This document shows, piece by piece, positions 7,370 through 15,503 of a DNA stretch of 64,000 nucleotides. Each line of letters opens with the position of its first letter. Within the stretch, counting starts at the first letter, position 1. The stretch is from the NCBI GenBank assembly GCA_016707075.1, contig JADJII010000004.1:362820-426819 (forward strand), written 5' to 3'. The notes beneath the pieces are model-generated. The model was not told where the DNA came from. It ran no database searches and worked only from the letters and a program-made list of their open reading frames with translations. The position numbers and the translations under genes are program-made. This DNA comes from Egaibacter danicus. Its GTDB lineage: Bacteria > Pseudomonadota > Gammaproteobacteria > Burkholderiales > Burkholderiaceae_C.

Positions 7370-9160
7370 ATGAGTTATGTTGCCCCCGTCAAAGACATGC
7401 TGTTCAACATCCGGCATCTGGCGCAGATTGACCGGATTGCGCAGATGCCCGGTTTTGAGGATGCTGGTTTCGAGACCGCTCAGGCGGTGCTGGAGGAGGC
7501 AGCCAAGTTCAACGAAGGTGTGCTCGCACCTCTGAACTGGGAAGGCGACAAATACCCCTCATCATTTCATGACGGCAAGGTGACGACGACGCCTGGCTTC
7601 AAGGAGGCTTTCCACCAGTTTGCAGAAGGCGGCTGGCAAGGCCTGCAACACCCGGCTGACTTTGGCGGACAGGGTCTGCCCAAAACCATTGGTGCGGCCT
7701 GTATTGAAATGGTGAACAGTGCCAATATGAGTTTTGCACTGTGTCCCTTGCTGTCAGATGGCGCAATTGAAGCACTGCTGACCGCAGGCTCGGATGAACT
7801 CAAGGCAACCTATCTTGAGAATCTGGTCAGCGGCAAGTGGACCGGCACCATGAACCTCACCGAGCCACAAGCGGGCAGTGATCTGGCCATGGTGCGCAGC
7901 CGCGCTGAACCACAACCGGATAGCACTTACAAGGTCTTCGGAACCAAGATTTTCATCACCTATGGCGAGCACGACATGGCCGAGAATATCGTCCATCTGG
8001 TGCTGGCCCGCGTGGTGGGTGCGCCCGAAGGCGTGAAGGGTATCAGCCTTTTTGTCGTGCCGAAATTCATGGTGAACAAAGATGGCTCAATCGGTCCGCG
8101 CAACGACGTGCACTGCGTGAGCATCGAACACAAGATGGGCATCAAGGCTTCCCCTACAGCCGTGCTGCAATACGGTGACCACGGGGGCGCTGTAGGTTAC
8201 ATCGTGGGCCAGGAGAACCGGGGCCTGGAGTACATGTTTATCATGATGAACGCAGCACGCTACGCCGTGGGTGTCCAGGGCATAGCGATTGCCGAGCGGG
8301 CCTACCAGAAGGCAGCGCAGTTCGCGCGGGATCGGGTGCAAAGCCGTCCGGTGGATGGCTCGATTGCGGCTAGCGCGCCCATCATCCACCACCCCGATGT
8401 GCGCCGCATGCTGATGACCATGCGCGCCTACACCGAAGGCTGCCGCGCCATGTCGTCAGTGGCCGCTGCCGCCTACGATGCCGCCCATCACCACCCCGAT
8501 GCCGATGTGCGCAAGCAAAACGCAGCCTTCTACGAATATATGGTGCCGCTGGTTAAAGGCTACAGCACCGAGATGAGCCTGGAAGTGACTTCGCTGGGCG
8601 TGCAGGTGCACGGCGGCATGGGCTTCATTGAAGAAACGGGCGCTGCCCAGTACTACCGTGACGCCAAGATTTTGACCATTTATGAAGGCACCACCGCCAT
8701 CCAGGCCAACGACCTGGTGGGCCGAAAGACCGCACGCGATGGTGGTCAGACCCCCAAGGCCATTGCTGTGCAGATTGAAGCCACCGAAGGCGAACTGCTC
8801 AAAAAAGGCAGTGCCGATGCTGTGGCTGTTGCCAAACGCCTGAAGGCCGCGCGCGAAGCCTTTGTGGACGTGGTGAACTTTGTTGCGGGCAATACCAAGG
8901 CATCGCCCAACGCCGTGTTCGCAGGCAGCGTGCCTTACCTCATGCTGGCCGGTAACCTGATGGCGGGCTGGCAACTGGCGCGAGCCTTGCTGGTGGCGCA
9001 GGACGAACTCAAAGCCGGAGTGGATGCCGGTTTCATGAAAGCCAAAATCATCACCGCGCGCTTCTACGCAGACCACCTGCTCAGCAAAGCGCCTGGCATA
9101 CGCGACAGCATTGTGGACGGTGCCGACAGCGTGACGGCCATGGCGCTGGACGCGTTTTGA
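7370..9160 (+). CDS. Acyl-CoA dehydrogenase with C-terminal extension (DmdC/AcdA type)
   Basis: A 596-residue flavoprotein dehydrogenase that would oxidise an acyl-CoA to the enoyl-CoA and pass electrons to the ETF encoded just upstream. The length and the N-terminal MSYVAPVKDMLFNIRHL mark the long subclass (DmdC-like, with a Z-type C-terminal domain), not the 380-residue short form. Visible motifs are TGTMNLTEPQAGSDLA, VGQENRGLEYMFIMMNAARY and VHGGMGFIEETGAAQYYRD, which carry the FAD and acyl-CoA sites. DmdC acts on 3-methylmercaptopropionyl-CoA in some bacteria, but many relatives act on other acyl-CoAs, so the substrate is left open. Confidence 0.92.
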   Translation: MSYVAPVKDMLFNIRHLAQIDRIAQMPGFEDAGFETAQAVLEEAAKFNEGVLAPLNWEGDKYPSSFHDGKVTTTPGFKEAFHQFAEGGWQGLQHPADFGGQGLPKTIGAACIEMVNSANMSFALCPLLSDGAIEALLTAGSDELKATYLENLVSGKWTGTMNLTEPQAGSDLAMVRSRAEPQPDSTYKVFGTKIFITYGEHDMAENIVHLVLARVVGAPEGVKGISLFVVPKFMVNKDGSIGPRNDVHCVSIEHKMGIKASPTAVLQYGDHGGAVGYIVGQENRGLEYMFIMMNAARYAVGVQGIAIAERAYQKAAQFARDRVQSRPVDGSIAASAPIIHHPDVRRMLMTMRAYTEGCRAMSSVAAAAYDAAHHHPDADVRKQNAAFYEYMVPLVKGYSTEMSLEVTSLGVQVHGGMGFIEETGAAQYYRDAKILTIYEGTTAIQANDLVGRKTARDGGQTPKAIAVQIEATEGELLKKGSADAVAVAKRLKAAREAFVDVVNFVAGNTKASPNAVFAGSVPYLMLAGNLMAGWQLARALLVAQDELKAGVDAGFMKAKIITARFYADHLLSKAPGIRDSIVDGADSVTAMALDAF

Positions 9161-9195
9161 TTCACCTTCGTCGCCAGCCTGATTGCTACTAAATT

Positions 9196-9240
9196 GGTAG
9201 CTACTCACGCAATATCGACAGGGGCTAAGGCCAAATTTCA
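9196..9240 (+). repeat. Dispersed short repeat, copy A
   Basis: Begins GTAGCTACTCACGCAATAT, then GGGGCTAAGGCC and a T-rich end. It shares two conserved blocks with copies near 18605, 22558, 25795, 28182, 44680, 59714 and 62091. It lies in the gap after the acyl-CoA dehydrogenase stop. Confidence 0.65.
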
Positions 9241-9284
9241 TTGCCAAAAACGCATCATTTTTGTTGAATTTCAGGAAAGACACC

Positions 9285-10250
9285 ATGTCCAAGCTGCCAG
9301 CGCCCTTGAATAATCTGCCGCTCCCCATCATTGGTTCACCGCTCTTCATCATCAGCAACCCCAAGCTGGTGATTGCACAGTGTATTGCTGGTGTTGTGGG
9401 CTCCATGCCCGCCCTCAACGCGCGGCCTGCCGAGCAACTGGAAGAATGGCTGATTGAAATCACCGAAGCGCTGGCTGCCTGGAACAAGGCCCATCCTGAC
9501 AAGCCGGCAGCACCGTTTGCCATCAACCAGATCGTGCACAAAAGCAATGACCGGCTGGAACACGACATGGCGATGTGCGTGAAATACAAGGTGCCCATCA
9601 TCATCACCAGCTTGGGTGCGCGCGAAGACATCAACGCCGCTGCCCACAGCTATGGCGGTGTGGTCTTGCACGACGTGATCAACAATAAACACGCCCGCAA
9701 AGCGATCGAAAAGGGCGCTGACGGGTTGATCGCTGTTGCGGCTGGTGCGGGGGGACATGCGGGTGTGAAGAGCCCGTTTGCGCTGATTCAGGAAATCCGC
9801 CAGTGGTTTGATGGCCCCATAGCGCTGTCGGGTGCCATCTCGACGGGAGATGCTGTGCTGGCCGCACAGGCGATGGGTGCCGACTTTGCCTACATTGGCT
9901 CCGCCTTCATTGCCACCGAAGAGGCGCGTGCGTCAGACGCCTATAAACAGGCCATCGTGGACAGCAACTCGGACGATATTGTCTACAGCAACCTGTTTAC
10001 CGGCGTGCATGGCAATTACCTGGCGCCGAGCATCCGCAATGCCGGCATGGACCCTGACAACCTGCCCGTGAGCGACCCCAGCAAGATGAATTTTGGGGGC
10101 GACAAATCCAAGGCCTGGAAAGATATCTGGGGCTGCGGTCAGGGCATCGGGACCGTGAACAAGGTGCAAAGCACAGCAGATTTTGTCGCCCAACTCAAGC
10201 GCGAATACCAGGTAGCGCGTGAGCGCCTTCTCAGCCCGGTAGCGGGCTGA
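9285..10250 (+). CDS. Nitronate monooxygenase / 2-nitropropane dioxygenase family protein
   Basis: A 321-residue FMN-dependent TIM-barrel oxygenase of the NMO/NPD family. The ATG at 9285 is preceded by AGGAAAGA; the frame extends to 9261 only through a weak TTG. Visible motifs are the N-terminal PLPIIGSPLFIISNPKL, the active-site region AVAAGAGGHAGVKSPFA with the likely catalytic His, and the FMN phosphate-binding LSGAISTGDAVLAAQAMGAD followed by FAYIGSAFIA. Bacterial members of this type are often annotated as nitronate monooxygenases, but some act on other substrates. Its last 20 bases overlap the convergent trhO. Confidence 0.88.
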   Translation: MSKLPAPLNNLPLPIIGSPLFIISNPKLVIAQCIAGVVGSMPALNARPAEQLEEWLIEITEALAAWNKAHPDKPAAPFAINQIVHKSNDRLEHDMAMCVKYKVPIIITSLGAREDINAAAHSYGGVVLHDVINNKHARKAIEKGADGLIAVAAGAGGHAGVKSPFALIQEIRQWFDGPIALSGAISTGDAVLAAQAMGADFAYIGSAFIATEEARASDAYKQAIVDSNSDDIVYSNLFTGVHGNYLAPSIRNAGMDPDNLPVSDPSKMNFGGDKSKAWKDIWGCGQGIGTVNKVQSTADFVAQLKREYQVARERLLSPVAG

Positions 10251-11214
10251 ACTCCAGGTCGCTTTCTTCGGCGTGATGGTGGTGAGGCGTCAGTTTGGCG
10301 CCAATATGCGCCTGGCCCCGCCGGGCTGCCAGTTCAACCTGGCGTTGCCGCTCCCGTGCGCCTTGTTTCTGGGCCTCAGTTTTCCTGTCGTGACATTTGG
10401 GGCAGCTGACGCCAAGCTCATATAAGGGAGAAGTCCTGTCCTGCTCGCTGACAGGCTCCCGGCATGAACGGCACAACTCGTGGCGCCCTGGAATCAGGCT
10501 GTGGCCTACTGAAACACGTTCGTCAAAAACAAAACACTCACCTTGCCAAAGGCTCTCCTGCTCCGGCATGGTTTCCAGATATTTGAGAATGCCGCCTTCC
10601 AGGTGGTACACCTCGTCAAAACCCTCAGCCCGCATCAGCGCTGTGGACTTTTCACATCGGATGCCACCCGTGCAAAACATCGCCACTTTGGGTTTTTTGC
10701 CATCGCCCGCATTGAGTTCGGCGTTCTGGCGGATCCAGTCGGGCAGGTCTGCAAAGCGTTTGATATGGGGGTTGACGGCGCCAGCAAATGTGCCAATGGA
10801 CACTTCGTAATCATTGCGCGTGTCAATCAGCACCACGCTCGGATCTTCGATCAACTGGTTCCACTGCTCAGGTTTCACATACGTGCCGGCCATAAGGCCT
10901 GGGTTGACTTCAGGCACCCCCATGGTGACGATCTCGCGCTTGAGCCGGACCTTCATCCGGTGAAACGGGGGTGACGTGGCAAACGCTTCCTTGTGCGTCA
11001 GATCCGCCAGACGCTGGTCTTTGCGCAGGTAGGCCAGCACAGCGCGGACGCCCTCAACCGGACCCGCAATCGTGCTGTTGATTCCCTCACGGGCCAGCAG
11101 GATGGTGCCTTTGACGTCATGAGCCTCACAGAAAGCGAGCAAAGGTGCCTGCAGACCCCTGAAATCGGGCAGGTCAACAAACTTGTAAAACGCAGCGGTC
11201 AAAAAAGTACTCAT
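10231..11214 (-). CDS. trhO: tRNA uridine(34) hydroxylase TrhO (rhodanese-domain, UPF0176/YceA)
   Basis: A 327-residue protein of the YceA/TrhO family, which hydroxylates uridine 34 of tRNA on the way to 5-methoxyuridine derivatives. Order of parts: an N-terminal acylphosphatase-like domain (REGINSTIAG), a rhodanese domain with VLIDTRNDYEVSIGTFAGA and the active-site loop MFCTGGIRCEKS holding the key Cys, then a Cys-rich C terminus (CRSCREP and CPKCHD). The family's usual length and order are kept. Its promoter side is bordered by the IS element at 11294, so expression may have changed after the insertion. Confidence 0.93.
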   Translation of the reverse strand: MSTFLTAAFYKFVDLPDFRGLQAPLLAFCEAHDVKGTILLAREGINSTIAGPVEGVRAVLAYLRKDQRLADLTHKEAFATSPPFHRMKVRLKREIVTMGVPEVNPGLMAGTYVKPEQWNQLIEDPSVVLIDTRNDYEVSIGTFAGAVNPHIKRFADLPDWIRQNAELNAGDGKKPKVAMFCTGGIRCEKSTALMRAEGFDEVYHLEGGILKYLETMPEQESLWQGECFVFDERVSVGHSLIPGRHELCRSCREPVSEQDRTSPLYELGVSCPKCHDRKTEAQKQGARERQRQVELAARRGQAHIGAKLTPHHHHAEESDLEFSPLPG

Positions 11215-11293
11215 AGGTCAAGATTTTCGCTCTATTTCGTCTGGCTTCGAGTTTTTGAAACAAGTCGAATGTATATACTGTACATATATAAGG

Positions 11294-11311
11294 GGTATCC
11301 GCTTAGCTCCA
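11294..11311 (+). repeat. IS left terminal inverted repeat
   Basis: GGTATCCGCTTAGCTCCA, an exact inverse copy of 12321-12338. The left side carries two extra G before it that are not matched on the right. Confidence 0.85.
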
Positions 11312-12286
11312 CTAAGGCATTTCAGCGGGTTCTTCGGCGGGCAGCACGATGTTGGCGTAGGTCACCGGATCGGTGACCACGGCTTGTTGCATGAGCCTGT
11401 AGAACAGCATCCCGCGAGAGCTGGAGGTGCGGCGGTTGAAGCGAAAGACAAACTCGTCCAGGTAGGCGTCCAGGTGTTCGGGCTGGACCGAGCCGTGATG
11501 GGTGCCCAGAATCCAGCGCTTGATCAGCGAAGCCACCCGGTGCACCCCGGCCATGGAGGCATGGGCCGGCATATCCGAGCCGAGAATCACGTTGCGCTGA
11601 TGCTCATAACCCAACTCCGGCAGCGATCGGTAAGCGGCTGAGCCATCGGTTTTGAGCGTCGAGCCGGTCTCGATGCAGGCCTGAACGAAGGGCACGATGA
11701 ACTCTTCAGAGTCCTTGTCGATACGGCGCAAACGGATACGCCCGAACCCCTTGGGCTGCAGTATCTCCACCGCTAGCACGATCAGTATTTTGCTCGTGTT
11801 GTTCTTGCGTCCCGCTGGGGAAATGGGCTGTTTGCGGTCCGTGATGGCCAGGTATGTCTCGTCAAGCTCAACCACTCCCTTGAGCCTTTCGCGGTTGGGC
11901 CGCACCATCGCGCGGCGGAACCGGTGCAGCATGGTCCAAGCCGTCTGGTAGCTGCCCAAGCCGAGCACCCGTTGCAGTCCCAAGGCGCTGACACCTTGCT
12001 TCTGGTTGGTCACGTACCAGGCTGCGGCCAGCCACACTTTCAAGGGCGTGCGGGTCTTGTCGAAGATGGTGCCGGCAGTCACGGTGCTCTGGTGGCCGCA
12101 GTCCTTGCACAGCAACCGGCCTCGGCTGGCGCGCGATGGCGGCGACATCGCGCCGCAGCTAGGACAGACAAAGCCTTGCGGCCAGCGCAGGCGCTCCAGG
12201 TAGCCCAGGCAGGCCTCCTCGGAGGAAAACCAATCAAGGAATTCGCTCCAAGTGCGCGGATAGTCGTTGACAGGGACCGGACTCAT
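11312..12286 (-). CDS. IS1595-family transposase (ISXO2-like)
   Basis: A 324-residue transposase with a zinc-ribbon N terminus (two CxxC pairs, around CPSCG and CKDCG) followed by an ISXO2-like DDE domain. The likely acidic residues are in VVELDETYLAI and in LKTDGSAAYRSL; the later RWILGTHHGSVQPEHLDAYL segment is typical of the third catalytic region. The frame is open from end to end and fills the element, so it may be active. There are no accessory genes. Confidence 0.93.
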   Translation of the reverse strand: MSPVPVNDYPRTWSEFLDWFSSEEACLGYLERLRWPQGFVCPSCGAMSPPSRASRGRLLCKDCGHQSTVTAGTIFDKTRTPLKVWLAAAWYVTNQKQGVSALGLQRVLGLGSYQTAWTMLHRFRRAMVRPNRERLKGVVELDETYLAITDRKQPISPAGRKNNTSKILIVLAVEILQPKGFGRIRLRRIDKDSEEFIVPFVQACIETGSTLKTDGSAAYRSLPELGYEHQRNVILGSDMPAHASMAGVHRVASLIKRWILGTHHGSVQPEHLDAYLDEFVFRFNRRTSSSRGMLFYRLMQQAVVTDPVTYANIVLPAEEPAEMP

Positions 12287-12320
12287 TGCTGTATATTTGT
12301 CCAGTTTATTCTACGCTCTG

Positions 12321-12338
12321 TGGAGCTAAGCGGATACC
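12321..12338 (-). repeat. IS right terminal inverted repeat
   Basis: TGGAGCTAAGCGGATACC, an exact inverse copy of the left end at 11294-11311. Confidence 0.85.
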
Positions 12339-12395
12339 TTTTAAATGTACAGTTTCTGGATGAAATGTCATGCGATGCATTTGTGGGCCTGTTTG

Positions 12396-13481
12396 ATGGA
12401 CGTCAAGATACCGCTTCACGCGATCAAGGGTAGGGGTGCCGCATCCCGAATTGCGCATCGTTTTGAGCAGGACGAGCGCAGCGTCTTTGATGATGGCTGG
12501 TCTGCAATGGAAGACAGATTTCCTGCGAGCAGTCTACCGATGCCAACGGTGGTTACGCCAGAAAACGCCCGCAGCGCACTGAGCCGCAACGAATCGCCGG
12601 ATATCCATTTCGACTATGGGCTTAACCCCTATCGCGGTTGCGAGCACGGATGTGTGTACTGTTATGCCAGACCGACGCACAGCTATCTCAATCTATCGCC
12701 GGGTCTCGATTTTGAAACCCGAATCATTGCCAAACCTAACCTGGCTACTGTGCTTGCGAAAGAGCTGTTGTCGCGAACTTACGTGGCACATCAAATCGTC
12801 ATTGGCTCTGCAACGGATGCCTACCAGCCTGGTGAGCGCGAATGGCGGATCACTCGCAGCGTGCTGGAGTTGCTGCATCGTTGCCATCATCCCCTGGCCA
12901 TTGTGACCAAAGGCAGTGGCGTGGAACGGGATCTGGATCTGCTTGCACCCATGGCCGCCCGACATCTGGCGGCGGTGTATGTGACGATCACGACGCTTGA
13001 CAGTGCACTCGCCCGGAAACTGGAGCCGAGGGCGGCGGCACCCTACCGCAGGTTGCGAACGATACGGGCACTGGCGGACGCAGGTGTGCCAGTGGGCATC
13101 AGCGTGGCGCCGCAGATCCCATTTATCAATGAAGACATGGAGCAGGTTCTCGAAGCTGCCCGCGATGCCGGTGCGCGCAGTGCCTTTTACACGGTGCTGC
13201 GTTTGCCCTGGGAGTTGAACCCGCTGTTTCAGGAATGGCTGGCTTTGCATTACCCGCAGAGGGCAGCGCGCGTGATGGCACGTGTCCGCGACATGCGCGG
13301 TGGAAAGGACTATGACAGCAACTTTGCAACGCGCATGAAAGGCAGTGGTGTCTGGGCAGAGTTGATCCGCCAGCGTTTCCACAAAGCCTGCGACAGGCTG
13401 GGTCTGAACAAGGACCGGGTCGAACTGGATACCAGTCTGTTCACCCCGTCATTGATAACGGGGCAATCCAGCCTGTTCTAG
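12396..13481 (+). CDS. PA0069-family radical SAM protein
   Basis: A radical SAM enzyme of about 361 residues, of the PA0069/SplB-like group whose reaction is not established. The iron-sulfur motif is visible as YRGCEHGCVYCYARPTHSYL (CxxxCxYC), followed by GSATDAYQPGERE and VTKGSGVERD, which are typical of the group. I chose the ATG at 12396 (MDVKIPLHAIKGRGAAS) because relatives start just before KGRGA. In-frame ATGs at 12345 and 12360 fall in the IS-flanking inverted repeat and would add unrelated residues. Insertion of the IS upstream probably altered its promoter. Confidence 0.88.
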   Translation: MDVKIPLHAIKGRGAASRIAHRFEQDERSVFDDGWSAMEDRFPASSLPMPTVVTPENARSALSRNESPDIHFDYGLNPYRGCEHGCVYCYARPTHSYLNLSPGLDFETRIIAKPNLATVLAKELLSRTYVAHQIVIGSATDAYQPGEREWRITRSVLELLHRCHHPLAIVTKGSGVERDLDLLAPMAARHLAAVYVTITTLDSALARKLEPRAAAPYRRLRTIRALADAGVPVGISVAPQIPFINEDMEQVLEAARDAGARSAFYTVLRLPWELNPLFQEWLALHYPQRAARVMARVRDMRGGKDYDSNFATRMKGSGVWAELIRQRFHKACDRLGLNKDRVELDTSLFTPSLITGQSSLF

Positions 13482-13503
13482 AAAGGAGTTGCCAAGCCGA
13501 GGT

Positions 13504-14184
13504 TCATGGGGCGAGCTTTGCTTTGGCAACCTCGGCCAGCGCCTCGAGGGGGCCGAACGGGTTGGCCATCTGCCGCAGTTGGGGTTGAGCCCGCACCATG
13601 TCGGCCAGATCGGGTGAACTCAACACCAGCATCACCAGAATTACTACGCAGGAAGCAGCTGCGAATCCACCGTTTTGCAGAAAATATTGCATCGGGGCCA
13701 GACGTCGCACGGAGGTCCGCAACAACAGGACAGAAGGCACGATGGCCAGAACGAACAGGGTTGCCCACAGCTGCCAGTTCATGAACGACTGAACAGACAG
13801 CGGATTCTTGCTGAGCGCGCGCGCGATCAGACCAGCATCAATAACCACGTGCTCGTTGAGCATCAGGTGGCAACACAGTGCCGCCACAAAGAAGAGCAGG
13901 GTAATCAGCGGCTTGAGCAACCGGCGGGAGGAAAAAATACTGAACACCAGAAAGCAGGCTGCCGCCATGAACGCGACAAGCCGGATGGCTGGCCACCACG
14001 GGCTCACCTGGCTCAACTCGCAAACCCGCCCCAACTCCTGCCACAACGCTGCGTTGCATGCCGTAGCAAGCCAAAGGCTTGCTACGGCACTGATCCATGC
14101 CGGGTGAGCGGACATGCGCTGCTTGAAAGGAACGAACAGCGACGATTGGGCGAACTCGGTTGAACGGAACAATTTGAGTTTCAT
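13504..14184 (-). CDS. Truncated EptA-like phosphoethanolamine transferase, membrane domain only
   Basis: A 226-residue membrane protein resembling the N-terminal five-helix domain (DUF1705 type) of lipid A phosphoethanolamine transferases. The ATG at 14184 gives MKLKLFRSTEFAQSSLFVPF, then HPAWISAVASLWLATACNAA and several hydrophobic helices. Full EptA proteins are about 550 residues and carry a periplasmic sulfatase-like catalytic domain with a conserved Thr. Here the frame stops at ...EALAEVAKAKLAP, and the next gene ends 22 bases away, so the catalytic half is absent, not just out of frame. It may be a remnant or a stand-alone membrane protein. A 14-bp inverted repeat lies inside it. Confidence 0.65.
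   Translation of the reverse strand: MKLKLFRSTEFAQSSLFVPFKQRMSAHPAWISAVASLWLATACNAALWQELGRVCELSQVSPWWPAIRLVAFMAAACFLVFSIFSSRRLLKPLITLLFFVAALCCHLMLNEHVVIDAGLIARALSKNPLSVQSFMNWQLWATLFVLAIVPSVLLLRTSVRRLAPMQYFLQNGGFAAASCVVILVMLVLSSPDLADMVRAQPQLRQMANPFGPLEALAEVAKAKLAP
14059..14089. repeat. Perfect 14-bp inverted repeat inside the EptA-like gene
   Basis: Arms 14059-14072 and 14076-14089 pair perfectly around a 3-base loop. It codes for part of a membrane helix (LWLATACNAA). Such a strong hairpin within a reading frame is unusual. Confidence 0.6.
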
Positions 14185-14263
14185 GGCCCCGCATTGTCTA
14201 CTAAAGGCTAGTTCCCCGGCAATCATTTGTAACCGCATGCCTCGCGGTTACCGCCTGCAAGGT

Positions 14264-15397
14264 TCAGCTAAAAAAGCTCTTGAGGCGATCCGTCCAGCTG
14301 TCGCCTGAAGGTGAATGCTTGTTACCACCCTTTTTGAGTGATTCGTCGAGTTCGCGCAACAACTTGCGCTGATGCTCGGTCAGTTTGACCGGAACCTCCA
14401 CCGCGATGTGGCAGTAGAGGTCTCCCGGGTAGCTGGATCGAACCCCCTTGATGCCCTTGCCGCGCAGCCGGAACTGCTTGCCGGTTTGGGTGCCTTCCGG
14501 GATGTCAATGGCTGCCTTGCCAGACAGCGTGGGAACATCGATCTCGCCACCCAGCGATGCCGTCACGATGCTGATGGGTACGGAGCAGTGCAAGTCGTCA
14601 CCATCACGCTCGAAAATATCGTGCTTCTTCAGACGGATTTCAATGTACAGGTCGCCGGACGGGCCACCGTTGGTGCCTGGCTCGCCATTGCCTGTGCTGC
14701 GGATGCGCATGCCACCATCGATACCAGCCGGGATTTTGACTTCCAGCGTCTTCTGCTTTTTGACCTTGCCTTGTCCATGGCAAGCCGTGCAGGGGTCCGG
14801 AATGATCTTGCCCGCGCCGCGACAGGTGGGGCAGGTCTGCTGAACACTGAAGAAGCCCTGGCGCATCTGCACCGATCCGGAGCCGCTACAGGTATTGCAG
14901 GTTTTTGCCTGCGTTCCGGGCTTGGCGCCCGTGCCGTTGCACACCTCGCAGGAGTCCCAGCTGGGAATGCGGATCTGTGCGTCCTTGCCGCGTGCAGCTT
15001 CCTCCAGCGTGATCTCCATGGCGTAGCTCAGGTCGTTACCCCGATACACCTGGCGCCCACCACCCGCCCGGCCACGCTGCTGGCCGAACATGTCGCCGAA
15101 GATGTCGCCAAACGCCTCGGCGAATCCGCCCATACCCTCGGCTCCCGGTCCGCCGCGCATATTGGGGTCCACACCCGCGTGGCCGTACTGGTCATAGGCA
15201 GCCCGCTTTTGCGGGTCCGACAGCATTTCGTAGGCTTCCTTCGATTCCTTGAATTTTTCCTCGGCAGCTTTGGATGCATCCCCCTGATTGCGGTCAGGAT
15301 GATGCTTCATCGCGTGTTTGCGATAGGCCTTCTTGATCTCTTCGTCTGTCGCGTTTTTGGGTACGCCGAGCGTTTCGTAATAATCTCGTTTTGCCAT
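14264..15397 (-). CDS. dnaJ: Chaperone protein DnaJ
   Basis: A 377-residue type I DnaJ, the co-chaperone that delivers substrates to DnaK and stimulates its ATPase. The ATG at 15397 gives MAKRDYYETLGVPKNATDEE; the J domain holds the HPD motif (KHHPDRN). A Gly/Phe-rich linker follows, then the zinc domain with four CxxCxGxG repeats (CEVCNGTG, CNTCSGSG, CPTCRGAG, CTACHGQG) and the C-terminal substrate-binding domain. It is intact, unlike dnaK just upstream. The order grpE-dnaK-dnaJ is the usual heat-shock arrangement. Confidence 0.97.
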   Translation of the reverse strand: MAKRDYYETLGVPKNATDEEIKKAYRKHAMKHHPDRNQGDASKAAEEKFKESKEAYEMLSDPQKRAAYDQYGHAGVDPNMRGGPGAEGMGGFAEAFGDIFGDMFGQQRGRAGGGRQVYRGNDLSYAMEITLEEAARGKDAQIRIPSWDSCEVCNGTGAKPGTQAKTCNTCSGSGSVQMRQGFFSVQQTCPTCRGAGKIIPDPCTACHGQGKVKKQKTLEVKIPAGIDGGMRIRSTGNGEPGTNGGPSGDLYIEIRLKKHDIFERDGDDLHCSVPISIVTASLGGEIDVPTLSGKAAIDIPEGTQTGKQFRLRGKGIKGVRSSYPGDLYCHIAVEVPVKLTEHQRKLLRELDESLKKGGNKHSPSGDSWTDRLKSFFS

Positions 15398-15424
15398 GTT
15401 TTTTCTCAGGTCATTCACGCAAAA

Positions 15425-15464
15425 CGCCGCGTTGAATATCCATCAGGATCATTCAAGCGCGGCG
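15425..15464 (-). other. Stem-loop between dnaK and dnaJ
   Basis: Arms CGCCGCGTTGAAT (15425-15437) and ATTCAAGCGCGGCG (15451-15464) form a 13-bp stem with one bulged base. No T-run follows. It may set mRNA stability or the relative output of dnaK and dnaJ. Confidence 0.5.
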
Positions 15465-15503
15465 GGGTAATGCGGGCTTTCAAGCGGGGCAAAGCGTCCG
15501 CGT

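Larger units (their letters stand above)
11294..12338 (-). mobile_element. IS1595-family insertion sequence, complete
   Basis: About 1,045 bp bounded by perfect 18-bp terminal inverted repeats (11294-11311 and 12321-12338) and carrying a single intact transposase. No convincing 8-bp target duplication is visible at these borders. The outer flanks also hold inverted ACTGTACAT (11277-11285) and ATGTACAGT (12345-12353), so the true ends may lie slightly further out. It sits between divergent trhO and the radical SAM gene. Confidence 0.85.

Noticed and set aside
8456..9634. A 392-codon minus-strand open frame over the acyl-CoA dehydrogenase and monooxygenase
   Set aside because: Antisense to two well-supported genes; it spans the gap and repeat copy A with no domain.
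11271..11290. Possible LexA (SOS) box beside the IS
   Set aside because: CTGTACATATATAAGG lacks the second ACAG half at the required spacing; the flanking ACTGTACAT pair is better explained by IS ends or a different operator.
11286..12346. An 8-bp target-site duplication for the IS
   Set aside because: Bases next to the exact inverted repeats (ATATAAGG and TTTTAAAT) do not match, so none is claimed.
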